A DNA stretch of 64,000 nucleotides from Christensenella tenuis (GTDB taxonomy: Bacteria > Bacillota > Clostridia > Christensenellales > Christensenellaceae): NCBI RefSeq assembly GCF_014287795.1, contig NZ_JACOON010000002.1:248001-312000 (forward strand), in the 5' to 3' direction. The translations under genes and the position numbers were made by a program. Below the pieces are notes generated by a model. It did not search any database, had not been told where the DNA came from, and saw only the letters and a program-made list of their open reading frames with translations. Positions 15,537-23,806 of the stretch are shown here, one piece after another. Position 1 is the stretch's first letter; each line of letters starts with the position of its first letter.

Positions 15537-16547
15537 TTACCTGTTGTACGCGCGCCTGTAACGGAGCGCGGCGAACAGAACGGCGGCGCAGGCGACTGCC
15601 AGGAGAAGGTAGGGAAATATGTCCGCTTCATCGCCTGTTTTGGGAGCCTTGGAGGAGTCGGAGGACGTCTGGTCTGTCTGGCCGTCTCCGGTCTCGGTCT
15701 CTGCGGCAGCCGTTTCCGCGGCCGTCAGCAGGACATGTTTGGTGGAATCCCCGTCTATGGAAAGCGGTTCGGAATACAGCTCAAACCCGTCGGCAGACAC
15801 CATGAGGTTCGCCGTCCCGGGCTCCACTTCCATGGAATAGAAGCCGGTTGCGTCCGTAAACGTCCCATAATTGTCCCAGTTCACCTCCGCGCCGGAAACC
15901 GGATTGCCGCCTGCGTCCGTCACCGTACCGGAGAGGACGGCGGTCTGCGCGGGGGAAAGAACAACATCCTTGTTCATTCCGCCTTCGCTAAGGGAGACCG
16001 GTTCGGCATATAACGCGAATCCCTCGGCGGAAACCATGAGGTTCGCCGTTCCGGGCTGCGCTTCCAGGGCATAAAAGCCGCTGTCGTCCGTAAACGTCCC
16101 ATAGTTGCCCCAGTTTACTTCCGCGCCCGGAATCGGATTGCCGTCCTCATCCGTTACCATACCGAAAAGCTCGCAAATGGAATTTTTATCCACGATTGGC
16201 TTTAGTATGAAAGACTCTATAGGGGTTAAATAACTATCACACTGTGCGTCGAGCGTTACAGTTTGATATCCATCCGCCTCGATGGTTATCCGGTTCATTC
16301 CATAACCGGCCTTTGCTTCCACGGAATCGGCTCCGACAGGATATTCGGTTACATAGGTATTGCCGTCCTTGTCGACAACGGTAATCGTCGCGGGAACCTT
16401 GATTGATTCGGGATTGGGCCCTTCCCATTCAACTAATTCAATATTAAAAGCATATTCTTTGAATGGGCCGTCGGCAAATGCGATGGAAGGAACCAGCAGC
16501 ACCAACGCGCAAACAATTGTCAGTAGGAAAGCAGTTTTTTTCTTCAT
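15537..16547 (-). CDS. Sortase-anchored surface protein with two carboxypeptidase-regulatory-like repeats
   Basis: A 336-residue secreted protein. An N-terminal signal peptide (about 1-25, ending SIAFA), a beta-rich domain (about 30-120), two copies of a 78-residue carboxypeptidase-regulatory-like domain (each with GxVTD, GNP, GAEVNW, NYGTFTD, GFY, PGTANLMVSA), a Thr/Asp-rich linker and a sorting signal APKTG followed by a hydrophobic helix and an Arg-rich tail. The two repeats are also near-identical at DNA level with a 234-base period. AAGGAGG lies upstream of 16547. It is downstream of the small cysteine protein at 16644 in the same direction. The cell-wall sortase is not in this window. 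Confidence 0.82.
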   Translation of the reverse strand: MKKKTAFLLTIVCALVLLVPSIAFADGPFKEYAFNIELVEWEGPNPESIKVPATITVVDKDGNTYVTEYPVGADSVEAKAGYGMNRITIEADGYQTVTLDAQCDSYLTPIESFILKPIVDKNSICELFGMVTDEDGNPIPGAEVNWGNYGTFTDDSGFYALEAQPGTANLMVSAEGFALYAEPVSLSEGGMNKDVVLSPAQTAVLSGTVTDAGGNPVSGAEVNWDNYGTFTDATGFYSMEVEPGTANLMVSADGFELYSEPLSIDGDSTKHVLLTAAETAAAETETGDGQTDQTSSDSSKAPKTGDEADIFPYLLLAVACAAVLFAALRYRRAYNR

Positions 16548-16643
16548 AGCGTGAAACCTCCTTTTGATTCATGCGCACGGCTCAGCGAACCGGGCGGGAC
16601 GCATCCTCTTTCTTTCCACTGGGAAAAGCCAAAGGAAACGGTT

Positions 16644-16877
16644 TTATATTGGGATTCTTTTTTCGTTGCGGGGCCAGTCCCAACGGTGGGGCATCGGAAG
16701 CCCTATCGTATAACCACAGTCCTTGCAGCAGCAATCCAAAAAAACGCCGTTGTCCGGATTCAGCAGAAACTCCCGGCCCCCGCAGCGGGGGCAGCATACG
16801 GAAGAACTGGCCTCCCCGGCGCGGCCTGTGCGTTCAGGCGTACCGCCGCCGTATTGTTCTTTTTTGGAAAAATTCAT
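16644..16877 (-). CDS. Small cysteine-rich protein with GG motif
   Basis: A 77-residue protein. The start at 16877 has AAGGGG nine bases upstream; ATGs further up are too close to that site. The N-terminus reads KKEQYGGG, then a Gly/Ser-rich stretch, and CCPRCGG ... CCCKDCGY, seven cysteines arranged like a zinc ribbon. The tail is Trp/Pro/Arg-rich (PHRWDWPRNE). It parallels the 76-residue protein at 7816 (GG motif, then Cys pairs). It lies between the exporter operon and the surface protein at 15537 and has its own promoter. It could be an exported peptide or a cytoplasmic zinc protein. Confidence 0.55.
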   Translation of the reverse strand: MNFSKKEQYGGGTPERTGRAGEASSSVCCPRCGGREFLLNPDNGVFLDCCCKDCGYTIGLPMPHRWDWPRNEKRIPI

Positions 16878-16937
16878 TTTTCCCATCCCCTTCAAACCAG
16901 AACGTTCATTCCCAAAGGTAAGAATTTCATCGGTTAT

Positions 16938-16966
16938 ATTGTACTTTCCGCCAGCCTCCCCTTCAA
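16938..16966 (-). promoter_or_regulatory. Promoter of the small cysteine-rich protein
   Basis: On the minus strand TTGAAG (16961-16966), exactly 17 bases, TACAAT (16938-16943), about 60 bases before the start at 16877. The LytTR-type repeats of the opposite promoter begin only nine bases beyond the -35, so the regulator may affect both directions. Confidence 0.6.
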
Positions 16967-16974
16967 CCGGTTGG

Positions 16975-17036
16975 GCGTAAACGGCTGTTTTTGCGGCGTA
17001 AACAGCGGGAAGACGGATGCGTTTCTGGTATATAAT
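16975..17036 (+). promoter_or_regulatory. LytTR-type direct repeats and -10 of the peptide/exporter operon
   Basis: Half-sites GCGTAAACGGC (16975-16985) and GCGTAAACAGC (16996-17006) start 21 bp apart. TATAAT is at 17031-17036, 34 bp after the CGTAAAC core of the second half-site, and there is no -35 hexamer. Spacing is base-for-base the same as at 11364-11425. Confidence 0.78.
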
Positions 17037-17102
17037 AAAAATAAGGAAGTATCAATCAATATAAAAAGCAGCACAGTGCGGTTCGCCGGGAAAGGAGCGA
17101 TT

Positions 17103-17291
17103 ATGATGAAAGAACAGGAAACCATGCAGAAACAGGAATATGAAGCAGAAAAGCAGCTGCTGGCCGACGATGAGCTGGAGTATGCCGCGGGGGGGCGCAG
17201 CGCCGTGAACACAGCCGAAATAGAATCGCTGCTTGACTCGGCCGAAACGGCGGATAATTCCGTCAAACTGCCGAGCAGGTTCCTGAAATAA
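17103..17291 (+). CDS. Double-glycine leader peptide, candidate exported signal or bacteriocin
   Basis: A 62-residue peptide (two adjacent ATGs at 17103 and 17106 behind AAAGGAG). Residues about 19-31 read QLLADDELEYAAGG, closely matching the double-glycine leaders cut by C39-peptidase ABC transporters. The predicted product after GG is 31 residues, linear, without Cys (ends VKLPSRFLK). It is the first gene after a LytTR-type promoter and lies 30 bases ahead of the HlyD-like exporter gene. By analogy with ComC or plantaricin A it may be the inducing peptide sensed by the kinase at 8910; it could equally be a bacteriocin. The gene call is strong, the role is inferred. Confidence 0.75.
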   Translation: MMKEQETMQKQEYEAEKQLLADDELEYAAGGRSAVNTAEIESLLDSAETADNSVKLPSRFLK

Positions 17292-17321
17292 CGATTTTGC
17301 ATCCGAGTAAGACGAGAAGAT

Positions 17322-18224
17322 ATGAACCAACCCTTTTTTCGTAAAAAACCGTTGGAGAAAATTAGCTCGCCGGACAAGCTGGACGAGGCAATGAAGGTGA
17401 CGAATCCGGGTTTGTGGAGCGTCCTTATTGCGTGTCTGGCTCTTGTCGTGGGGGGCGTAGTTTGGTTTGCCCTGGGCACGGTGCCGGAGACGGCGGAAGC
17501 CAGGGGGATCATCTTTCCAGACGACGGGACGGTAACTGTCGTTGCGGAGACAAGCGGAAAAATACAGGATATGCGTGTGGCCACGGGAGATGAAGTGGGG
17601 CTGCACGATATTGTTGCGGTCATCGCGCAGCCGGAGCTTATCGCGGAACTGCGCACCATGCAGGCGGCGGGCGCGGGACAAACAGAAGTTTCCGAAAAGT
17701 GGCAGCTATATGAACAAGGCGTCATACGGTCTCAAGTCTATGGGATCGTGCTGGACGCGAAGAACCAAAACGATGTCGTGGAAAAGAACGAAACGGTCAT
17801 GAGCATCGCGCGCATGGAGGACGAAACGAGCAAGTATAGGGTGTTGTGCTATGTTTCTGCCGATATGGCAAGGCAGCTCGAGGTCGGGACGGAAGTGCAG
17901 GTCTCTCCCTCCTATGCGTCGCGCGAAGAATACGGGTATATGTATGGATATGTAACGGGGATCGACCAATTCCCCTCGTCGGAGGAGGACATCGCTTCCG
18001 AAGTAGGCGATATCCATCATGTAGAGAATGTCCTGGATGAAAACGGCGATAACGTCAAAGTCCGTATATCGCTGGAGGTCGATCCGGAGGTAACGGATGC
18101 CGCAAATTCCGCCTTATGGTCGAACGGTGTGGGGAACAGCCTCGAAATACCGGTTGGAACGGAATGCGATATCGTCTTTATCTTAAGCGAACAAAGAGCC
18201 TATGAATTGGCGCTCGGCGCGTAA
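17322..18224 (+). CDS. NHLM-type HlyD-like secretion adaptor
   Basis: A 300-residue membrane-fusion-type protein. The N-terminus SSPDKLDEAMKVTNPGLW before a single membrane helix (about 35-55) is typical of the NHLM bacteriocin secretion protein. After the helix comes a biotinyl-lipoyl-like domain split by a short hairpin (GTVTVVAETSGKI ... GDEVG ... GIVLDAKNQNDVVEKNETVM) and a C-terminal beta domain. It should bridge the ABC transporters to the outside. It is followed after 13 bases by the peptidase-ABC gene. Confidence 0.85.
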   Translation: MNQPFFRKKPLEKISSPDKLDEAMKVTNPGLWSVLIACLALVVGGVVWFALGTVPETAEARGIIFPDDGTVTVVAETSGKIQDMRVATGDEVGLHDIVAVIAQPELIAELRTMQAAGAGQTEVSEKWQLYEQGVIRSQVYGIVLDAKNQNDVVEKNETVMSIARMEDETSKYRVLCYVSADMARQLEVGTEVQVSPSYASREEYGYMYGYVTGIDQFPSSEEDIASEVGDIHHVENVLDENGDNVKVRISLEVDPEVTDAANSALWSNGVGNSLEIPVGTECDIVFILSEQRAYELALGA

Positions 18225-18237
18225 GAGGGCGGAAACG

Positions 18238-20364
18238 ATGGTAAAGAAGGTTCCGGTCATTATGCAAATGGAAGCGCAGGAATGCGGCGCGGCCTGCCTG
18301 GCGATGATAGCGGCATATTACGGGAAATGGATCCCGCTCGACCAGGTGCGCAGTGACTGCGGCATATCGCGCGACGGAAGCACGGCAAAAAGCATCGTGC
18401 AGACGGCGCGGGAGTATGGGCTTACCGCCCAGGGCTACCGGATGGAGCCGGAGCGCCTGAAGACGTGCAAGTTCCCCATGATTTTGCACTGGGGCTTCAA
18501 CCATTTCGTCGTTCTGAACGGTTTCCGCGGCAATAAGGCGGTCATCAACGATCCGGCACGCGGCAGAATCACCGTTGAAATGAAAGAGCTGGACGAATGC
18601 TTCACGGGGATCGCGTTAGAGATGGAACCGGGAAAAGACTTCCGCAGGGAAGGGGAGCCTCCCGGCGTCTTTCGTTTTATCAAAAAACGCCTGTCCGGCA
18701 GCGGGAAAATCCTTGCGTTTGTCCTGCTGTGGTCGGTCGTCAATATGGCATTGACGGTGACGATTCCCTTTTTCACCAAAATATTCATGGATCAGATTCT
18801 GACCGGAAACAATATGGAATGGCTGAAGCTGCTCATTTGCGTCATGCTGGGGGTGCTTGTATTCCGGTTTGTTGCAACGGCGATACAGGATCATGTGTGG
18901 ACGCGCATCGAGGGCAGAATGGCGGTGCAGGCAAGCTCGGCGTTTATGTGGCACGTTTTGCGTCTGCCCGTCCGTTTTTTTGCGCAACGGTATATTGGGG
19001 ATATCGTCGCGCGGCAGGAAAGCAACGAGAGCATCGCCTCCACGCTGATCCGCCAGATCGCCCCTGCTGTGGTAAACGTCTGCCTGATCGTAGTCTATCT
19101 TTTCATCATGCTCCGGTACAGCGTCATGCTGTCTCTGGTGGGGCTCGCGGCTGTGGCCGTCAACCTGGTCATGATGCGGCTCGTTTCCGCGAAAAGGGCA
19201 AACAACAGGCGCGCGCTCGAGCGGAAGATCGGGCTGGTGTCCGGCACGATGACGGCAGGTTTCGATATGATCGAGAGCATCAAGGCCGCGGGCGCGGAAA
19301 ACGGCTTTTACGGCAGATGGAGCGGGCAGTACGCGTCCGCAAACACCGACGTGATACAATACCGGCGGCGCAATCAATATTATTCCTCTGTGCCGCAGTT
19401 TATCCAGCAGATGGCCAATGCCGCCGTGCTGATGCTCGGCGTGTATCTGATTATTGACGGGCAATTTACAATCGGTATGCTGCTTGCGTTTCAGGGCTTC
19501 CTGTCGTCCTTCCTCACACCGGTCGAAAACCTTTCGCAGCTTGGCAGCGCGCTCGTCGAGATGCGCACGCAGATGGAGCGGGTAGACGATGTGTTCTGCT
19601 ATCCGGCCGACATCGCGGGAGAAATGGAGGATATGACGGACGAAAAGCTGGACGGGTGTCTGGAACTTTCGCATATTACGTTTGGCTACAATCAGCGCGC
19701 GATCCCGCTGATCGAGGATTTTTCCCTGCGCCTGGAGAAAGGAAAAAGCGTCGCGTTCGTAGGAGGTTCGGGCAGCGGGAAATCCACGCTGGCAAAATTG
19801 GTATTGGGGCTGTATCCGCTGTGGAGCGGAGAAATCCTGTTTGACGGAAAGCCGAGGCGGGAATGGCCGCACATTGTGATGACAAATTCGGTGAGCGCCG
19901 TCGATCAGGAGATCGTGCTTTTTGAAGACACGGTGGCAGATAATATCACCATGTGGGACAGCGGAATACCGGAACAGGATATTGTGGAGGCGTGCCGGCT
20001 TGCGGAGATACACGAGGATATCATGCAATGGCCGGACGGTTACGCGCATATCATACGGGAAAACGGGAAAAACCTTTCCGGCGGGCAGAGGCAGAGGATC
20101 GAGATTGCCCGTGCGCTTGTGACAAAGCCGTCGATCCTGATTCTCGACGAGGCGACTTCGGCGCTCGACGCAGGAACGGAACGGCGCATTATGGAGAATC
20201 TGAAGGCGCGGGGGATCACACTGATTATCGTCGCGCACCGCCTGTCCACCATACGGGACTGCGACGAGATCATCGTCCTGCGGGAAGGAACGGCGTGCGA
20301 GCGGGGCACGCATGAGGAGCTTATCAAAAAGCATGGGCAGTATGAGCAGATGATCAACCGCTGA
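18238..20364 (+). CDS. NHLM-type C39 peptidase/ABC exporter
   Basis: A 708-residue protein joining an N-terminal C39 peptidase to an ABC exporter. Catalytic residues are visible: Cys16 in QECGAAC, His89 in HWGFNHF and Asp105 in INDPARG. Six membrane helices span about 160-450, followed by an ATPase with Walker A GGSGSGKST, signature LSGGQRQ and Walker B ILILDEATSALD. It cuts peptide leaders after Gly-Gly and exports the rest. The start at 18238 has GAGGG eight bases upstream and is preferred to an ATG at 18202 inside the previous gene. Candidate substrates are encoded at 17103, 11476, 7816 and 16644. Confidence 0.93.
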   Translation: MVKKVPVIMQMEAQECGAACLAMIAAYYGKWIPLDQVRSDCGISRDGSTAKSIVQTAREYGLTAQGYRMEPERLKTCKFPMILHWGFNHFVVLNGFRGNKAVINDPARGRITVEMKELDECFTGIALEMEPGKDFRREGEPPGVFRFIKKRLSGSGKILAFVLLWSVVNMALTVTIPFFTKIFMDQILTGNNMEWLKLLICVMLGVLVFRFVATAIQDHVWTRIEGRMAVQASSAFMWHVLRLPVRFFAQRYIGDIVARQESNESIASTLIRQIAPAVVNVCLIVVYLFIMLRYSVMLSLVGLAAVAVNLVMMRLVSAKRANNRRALERKIGLVSGTMTAGFDMIESIKAAGAENGFYGRWSGQYASANTDVIQYRRRNQYYSSVPQFIQQMANAAVLMLGVYLIIDGQFTIGMLLAFQGFLSSFLTPVENLSQLGSALVEMRTQMERVDDVFCYPADIAGEMEDMTDEKLDGCLELSHITFGYNQRAIPLIEDFSLRLEKGKSVAFVGGSGSGKSTLAKLVLGLYPLWSGEILFDGKPRREWPHIVMTNSVSAVDQEIVLFEDTVADNITMWDSGIPEQDIVEACRLAEIHEDIMQWPDGYAHIIRENGKNLSGGQRQRIEIARALVTKPSILILDEATSALDAGTERRIMENLKARGITLIIVAHRLSTIRDCDEIIVLREGTACERGTHEELIKKHGQYEQMINR

Positions 20365-20388
20365 GCGGCAAGAATAAAGAGGAGAGGT

Positions 20389-22527
20389 ATGAACGGACAG
20401 CGGCAGAAAAAAGACTGGCGGCAGATGGAAGAAGCCTATGAGGCGCTTCTTTCGGTTGTCCGCGCGCATGAAAAAAACAGAGGAGGAGCGGAAACAGACG
20501 TCCTTTCCTACATATTGCGCTACCTGAATATACAGGAGCCGGATATCCCCGCGGAAATCACGGACAAACGGGAAAGACTGGAATATGTGCTGCGGCCGTC
20601 CGGCGTGATGTACCGCACGGTAAGGCTGGACGGGGACTGGTGGAAAACGGTTACCGGCCCGATGCTCGGAACGCTTGAAGACGGAACGCCCGTTGCCCTG
20701 ATTCCAACCCTGTTCAATGGCTATGTATATTATGACGCCGAAGGAAACCGCATTGCGGTGAACAGAAAAACGGCGCGGAAAATACAGGCAAAGGCCATCA
20801 GCTTCACACGCAGCCTTCCGCTGCGGCCGATCCGCCTGCGGGATTTTCTGAAATTCCTGCTGGAAGAGCTTTCGCCGGGCGATATTTTGTGGGTGCTGTT
20901 CGCCTCGCTGTGCGCGGGGCTGCTCGGAATGGTGCTGCCCTACATCAATCAACTGATCTTTGACCGGATTATTCCAATCGGCATGGCGGAGAATATCCTG
21001 CCGGCCGCGGCGCTGCTTGCGGGCGCCACGGTGGGCGGACTGCTGTTCGGGATTTCCCGAAGTTTGGTTTTGGCGCGTTTGAGCGACAAGATCATTTTGG
21101 CGGCAAGAAGCGCTTCCATGGCGCGCATTATGTCTCTGCCGCCCTCCTTTTTCAAAGAGTATTCCGCGGGGGACCTGGCACAGCGCGTAAACGGAATGGA
21201 CAGGATCGCGAAAACCTTGTCCGGCACCGTGCTTACAACCGGACTGACGGCAATTTTTTCTTTTGTATATATTTTCCAGATGGTCTCTTTTTCCCCGCAG
21301 CTCGTTGCGCCGGGCATGCTGATGATCTGCGCTTCCGTCGCCGTATTAACAGCGGTCATGCTGGTGCAGGCGCGGGTGGAAAAAAAGCGGGTAACGCTGA
21401 ACGCGAAAACAAACGGCCTTATTTACGGGCTGTATAAGGGGATACAAAAGATCAAAATAGCCGGCGCGGAAAAACGCGCGTTCTCCAAATGGGCAAAGGC
21501 CTATGCGGAAATAGGAACGGTACGGTTCCGGCCGCCGCTTTTCCTGATTTTAAGCGGCGCGCTTACCGGGGCGGTCTCGCTCGGCGGCACGATTCTGCTG
21601 TATTATGTTGCCGGAACAAGCGGGATATCGCAATCGGATTATATCGCGTTTTCAACTGCCTACGGGGCGATTTCGTCCGCGCTTGTCGCGCTCGCGGGGG
21701 TAGCGCCGGAGCTTGCGAAGATCGGTCCGCAGATCGAGATCATTCAGCCGGTCTTTGATGCGCAGCCCGAGGTGGATATGCAAAAAAAGCAGCCCGCCGC
21801 GCTGCACGGGGAGATCGATATTTCCAATGTTTCTTTCCGTTATACGGAAGATATGCCGCTCATATTGGATAATTTCAGCCTGCATATCAGGCAGGGGGAA
21901 TATGTGGGGATCGTCGGGAAAAGCGGCTGCGGGAAATCCACCCTGCTGCGCCTTCTGATCGGCTTTGAACAGCCGGAATCGGGAGCGATCTATTATGACG
22001 GAAACGATATGGAAACGCTCGACCTGCGCTGGCTGCGCCAGAAAACGGGTGTGGTACTTCAGGACGGGAAATTGATGAACGGGGATATTTTTTCCAATAT
22101 TATCGTGACCGCGCCGTGGAGCACGATGGATGACGCATGGGAAGCGGCGCGGCTGGCAGGGATTGCCGAAGATATCGAAAAAATGCCGATGGGAATGATG
22201 ACAGTAATCGGTGAAGACGGGCACGGCCTTTCGGGCGGACAAAAGCAGCGTTTGCTGATTGCGCGGGCGTTGGTAGGAAAACCGGGGATACTGCTGTTTG
22301 ACGAGGCGACGAGCGCGCTCGATAATCTGGTGCAGGATATGGTGGCGGAAAATATCGCGCGGATCGGGTGCACGCGGATCGCGGTTGCGCACCGTTTATC
22401 CACCGTGAGGCAATGCGACCGCATCATTATGATAGACGGCGGCAGGATCGCGGAGGAAGGCAGCTATGAGGAGCTAATGGAGAAACGCGGATTGTTCTAC
22501 GAATTCGCGGTGCGGCAAATTGCCTGA
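20389..22527 (+). CDS. NHLM-type second ABC transporter (permease-ATPase)
   Basis: A 712-residue ABC exporter without a C39 peptidase. Residues 1-160 form the extra N-terminal domain found in NHLM system transporter 2; six membrane helices lie at about 165-430; the ATPase has GKSGCGKST, LSGGQKQ and ILLFDEATSALD. It follows transporter 1 after 24 bases behind AGAGGAG. In NHLM sets the two ABC proteins and the HlyD-like protein occur together, presumably as one export machine. No modification enzyme (YcaO, LanM, radical SAM) is in the operon. Confidence 0.9.
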   Translation: MNGQRQKKDWRQMEEAYEALLSVVRAHEKNRGGAETDVLSYILRYLNIQEPDIPAEITDKRERLEYVLRPSGVMYRTVRLDGDWWKTVTGPMLGTLEDGTPVALIPTLFNGYVYYDAEGNRIAVNRKTARKIQAKAISFTRSLPLRPIRLRDFLKFLLEELSPGDILWVLFASLCAGLLGMVLPYINQLIFDRIIPIGMAENILPAAALLAGATVGGLLFGISRSLVLARLSDKIILAARSASMARIMSLPPSFFKEYSAGDLAQRVNGMDRIAKTLSGTVLTTGLTAIFSFVYIFQMVSFSPQLVAPGMLMICASVAVLTAVMLVQARVEKKRVTLNAKTNGLIYGLYKGIQKIKIAGAEKRAFSKWAKAYAEIGTVRFRPPLFLILSGALTGAVSLGGTILLYYVAGTSGISQSDYIAFSTAYGAISSALVALAGVAPELAKIGPQIEIIQPVFDAQPEVDMQKKQPAALHGEIDISNVSFRYTEDMPLILDNFSLHIRQGEYVGIVGKSGCGKSTLLRLLIGFEQPESGAIYYDGNDMETLDLRWLRQKTGVVLQDGKLMNGDIFSNIIVTAPWSTMDDAWEAARLAGIAEDIEKMPMGMMTVIGEDGHGLSGGQKQRLLIARALVGKPGILLFDEATSALDNLVQDMVAENIARIGCTRIAVAHRLSTVRQCDRIIMIDGGRIAEEGSYEELMEKRGLFYEFAVRQIA

Positions 22528-22560
22528 ATTTTGAGCGGATTGATCTGCAAGGAGAATAAT

Positions 22561-23694
22561 ATGCGAACGAAAAACAAAAGATTGATATCGCTGGCCTGCG
22601 TTCTTTTAACTGTTCTGATGCTGCTTGCGGGATGCGCGCAGCAAGCGGGGCAGACGGACGGCGTCATTAAGCTCGTACTTCTGTGCGACGACAGCATGGG
22701 CTTTGGCGCGCAGAGCTATGAAAGGGGAGTGTGGATGGCCGTTGACGAATATACAGGACCGAATACGGTATCCTTGGATATATATGAAAGCGGCGATACG
22801 TTTGAAGACGCGCTCAAGCTGAATAACGAAAAGGCAGCCGATCCGTCCGTTACGGCGATCCTGTCCATACAGGACTACGACGTTGTGGACGCCGCGGCAA
22901 AAGCAATGGAAGAAAATGGTAAAACATTTTTTGCCCTGCACGGATATCTGGAGGATACCGTGAAACGCGGATACGAGACATTCTTTCCTTTTTCACTGAA
23001 CGCGGAGCACCTTGGCTATGCCATGGGGCTGTATGCCGCGCAGTCCGGGGCGAAAAGGATAGGATGTATTCACAGCGATACGTCTTTTGAGCAGCAGGAA
23101 GCCACCGCTTTTGAAAGGGCATTGCTGCGCTCCGAAGAGGGGCGCACGGTGTCTTCGCTGTCCGAGCCGTTTACCTCGCAGGAATTTTACAGCGAAATGG
23201 AGGCATGGAAAGCGCTCGGCATAGATACGGCGTATGTCCCGTATTATGAACCGGAATGGGCCGCGGATGTGCTGGCGGTAATCAAGGAAGAACTGCCGGA
23301 CATCACGCTTCTCTCCTGCTTCAGGATCGAGGACCGAGAGGTGATCGAAAGGCTCGGGGAGGCAAACGGGATCATTATGCCCGCTTATTATCCGGTCGAC
23401 CGGAGCGGCGAATATGAGGAATGGGCGGAGCGGTTTTATGAGCGGTACGGAGCAGAACCGGATAATGAGGCCGTTCAGGGCTATGACGCCGCGAAGCTGA
23501 TACTCGCCGCCTATACGGGAGACAATACCTCGCTGGCGCGGAATATCCGTGAAAACGCGCCAAATGCCGGAGGAATAGGTGGAAATATCGTATACGACCT
23601 TTTAAACGGGCTTCCCGATCCGGAGGACGAGGCAGGCCCCTATGATTACGAATACCTGATGATGAAGGACGGGGTGTTTACGGTGGTGCAATAA
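22561..23694 (+). CDS. Solute-binding lipoprotein, type I periplasmic-binding fold
   Basis: A 377-residue lipoprotein. The lipobox LLAGC gives a lipidated Cys25; the mature part has the two-lobed type I binding-protein fold of the branched-chain amino acid receptor/ABC substrate-binding group (VKLVLLCDDSMG-like first strand, NAEHLGYAMGLYAA, VQGYDAAKLILAAY). AAGGAG precedes the ATG at 22561, 33 bases after the second ABC exporter. No matching importer permease is nearby. Co-transcription with an exporter is odd; it may bind the exported peptide or another cue at the cell surface. Confidence 0.78.
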   Translation: MRTKNKRLISLACVLLTVLMLLAGCAQQAGQTDGVIKLVLLCDDSMGFGAQSYERGVWMAVDEYTGPNTVSLDIYESGDTFEDALKLNNEKAADPSVTAILSIQDYDVVDAAAKAMEENGKTFFALHGYLEDTVKRGYETFFPFSLNAEHLGYAMGLYAAQSGAKRIGCIHSDTSFEQQEATAFERALLRSEEGRTVSSLSEPFTSQEFYSEMEAWKALGIDTAYVPYYEPEWAADVLAVIKEELPDITLLSCFRIEDREVIERLGEANGIIMPAYYPVDRSGEYEEWAERFYERYGAEPDNEAVQGYDAAKLILAAYTGDNTSLARNIRENAPNAGGIGGNIVYDLLNGLPDPEDEAGPYDYEYLMMKDGVFTVVQ

Positions 23695-23806
23695 GGGTGC
23701 GGAAAACCGCCGGCCCGGCGTTTTGATGACCCTGGGCCGGCAAAACCTGAATGATGGAAGAAAACCTGATTTGAAAATAACGGAAGTATGCGGAAAGGGA
23801 AAAGCT

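Noticed and set aside
18616..20952. 778-codon open frame on the minus strand
   Set aside because: It lies opposite the two ABC exporter genes, is rich in His/Arg/Gln like antisense frames of GC-rich codons, and has no ribosome site or family motif.
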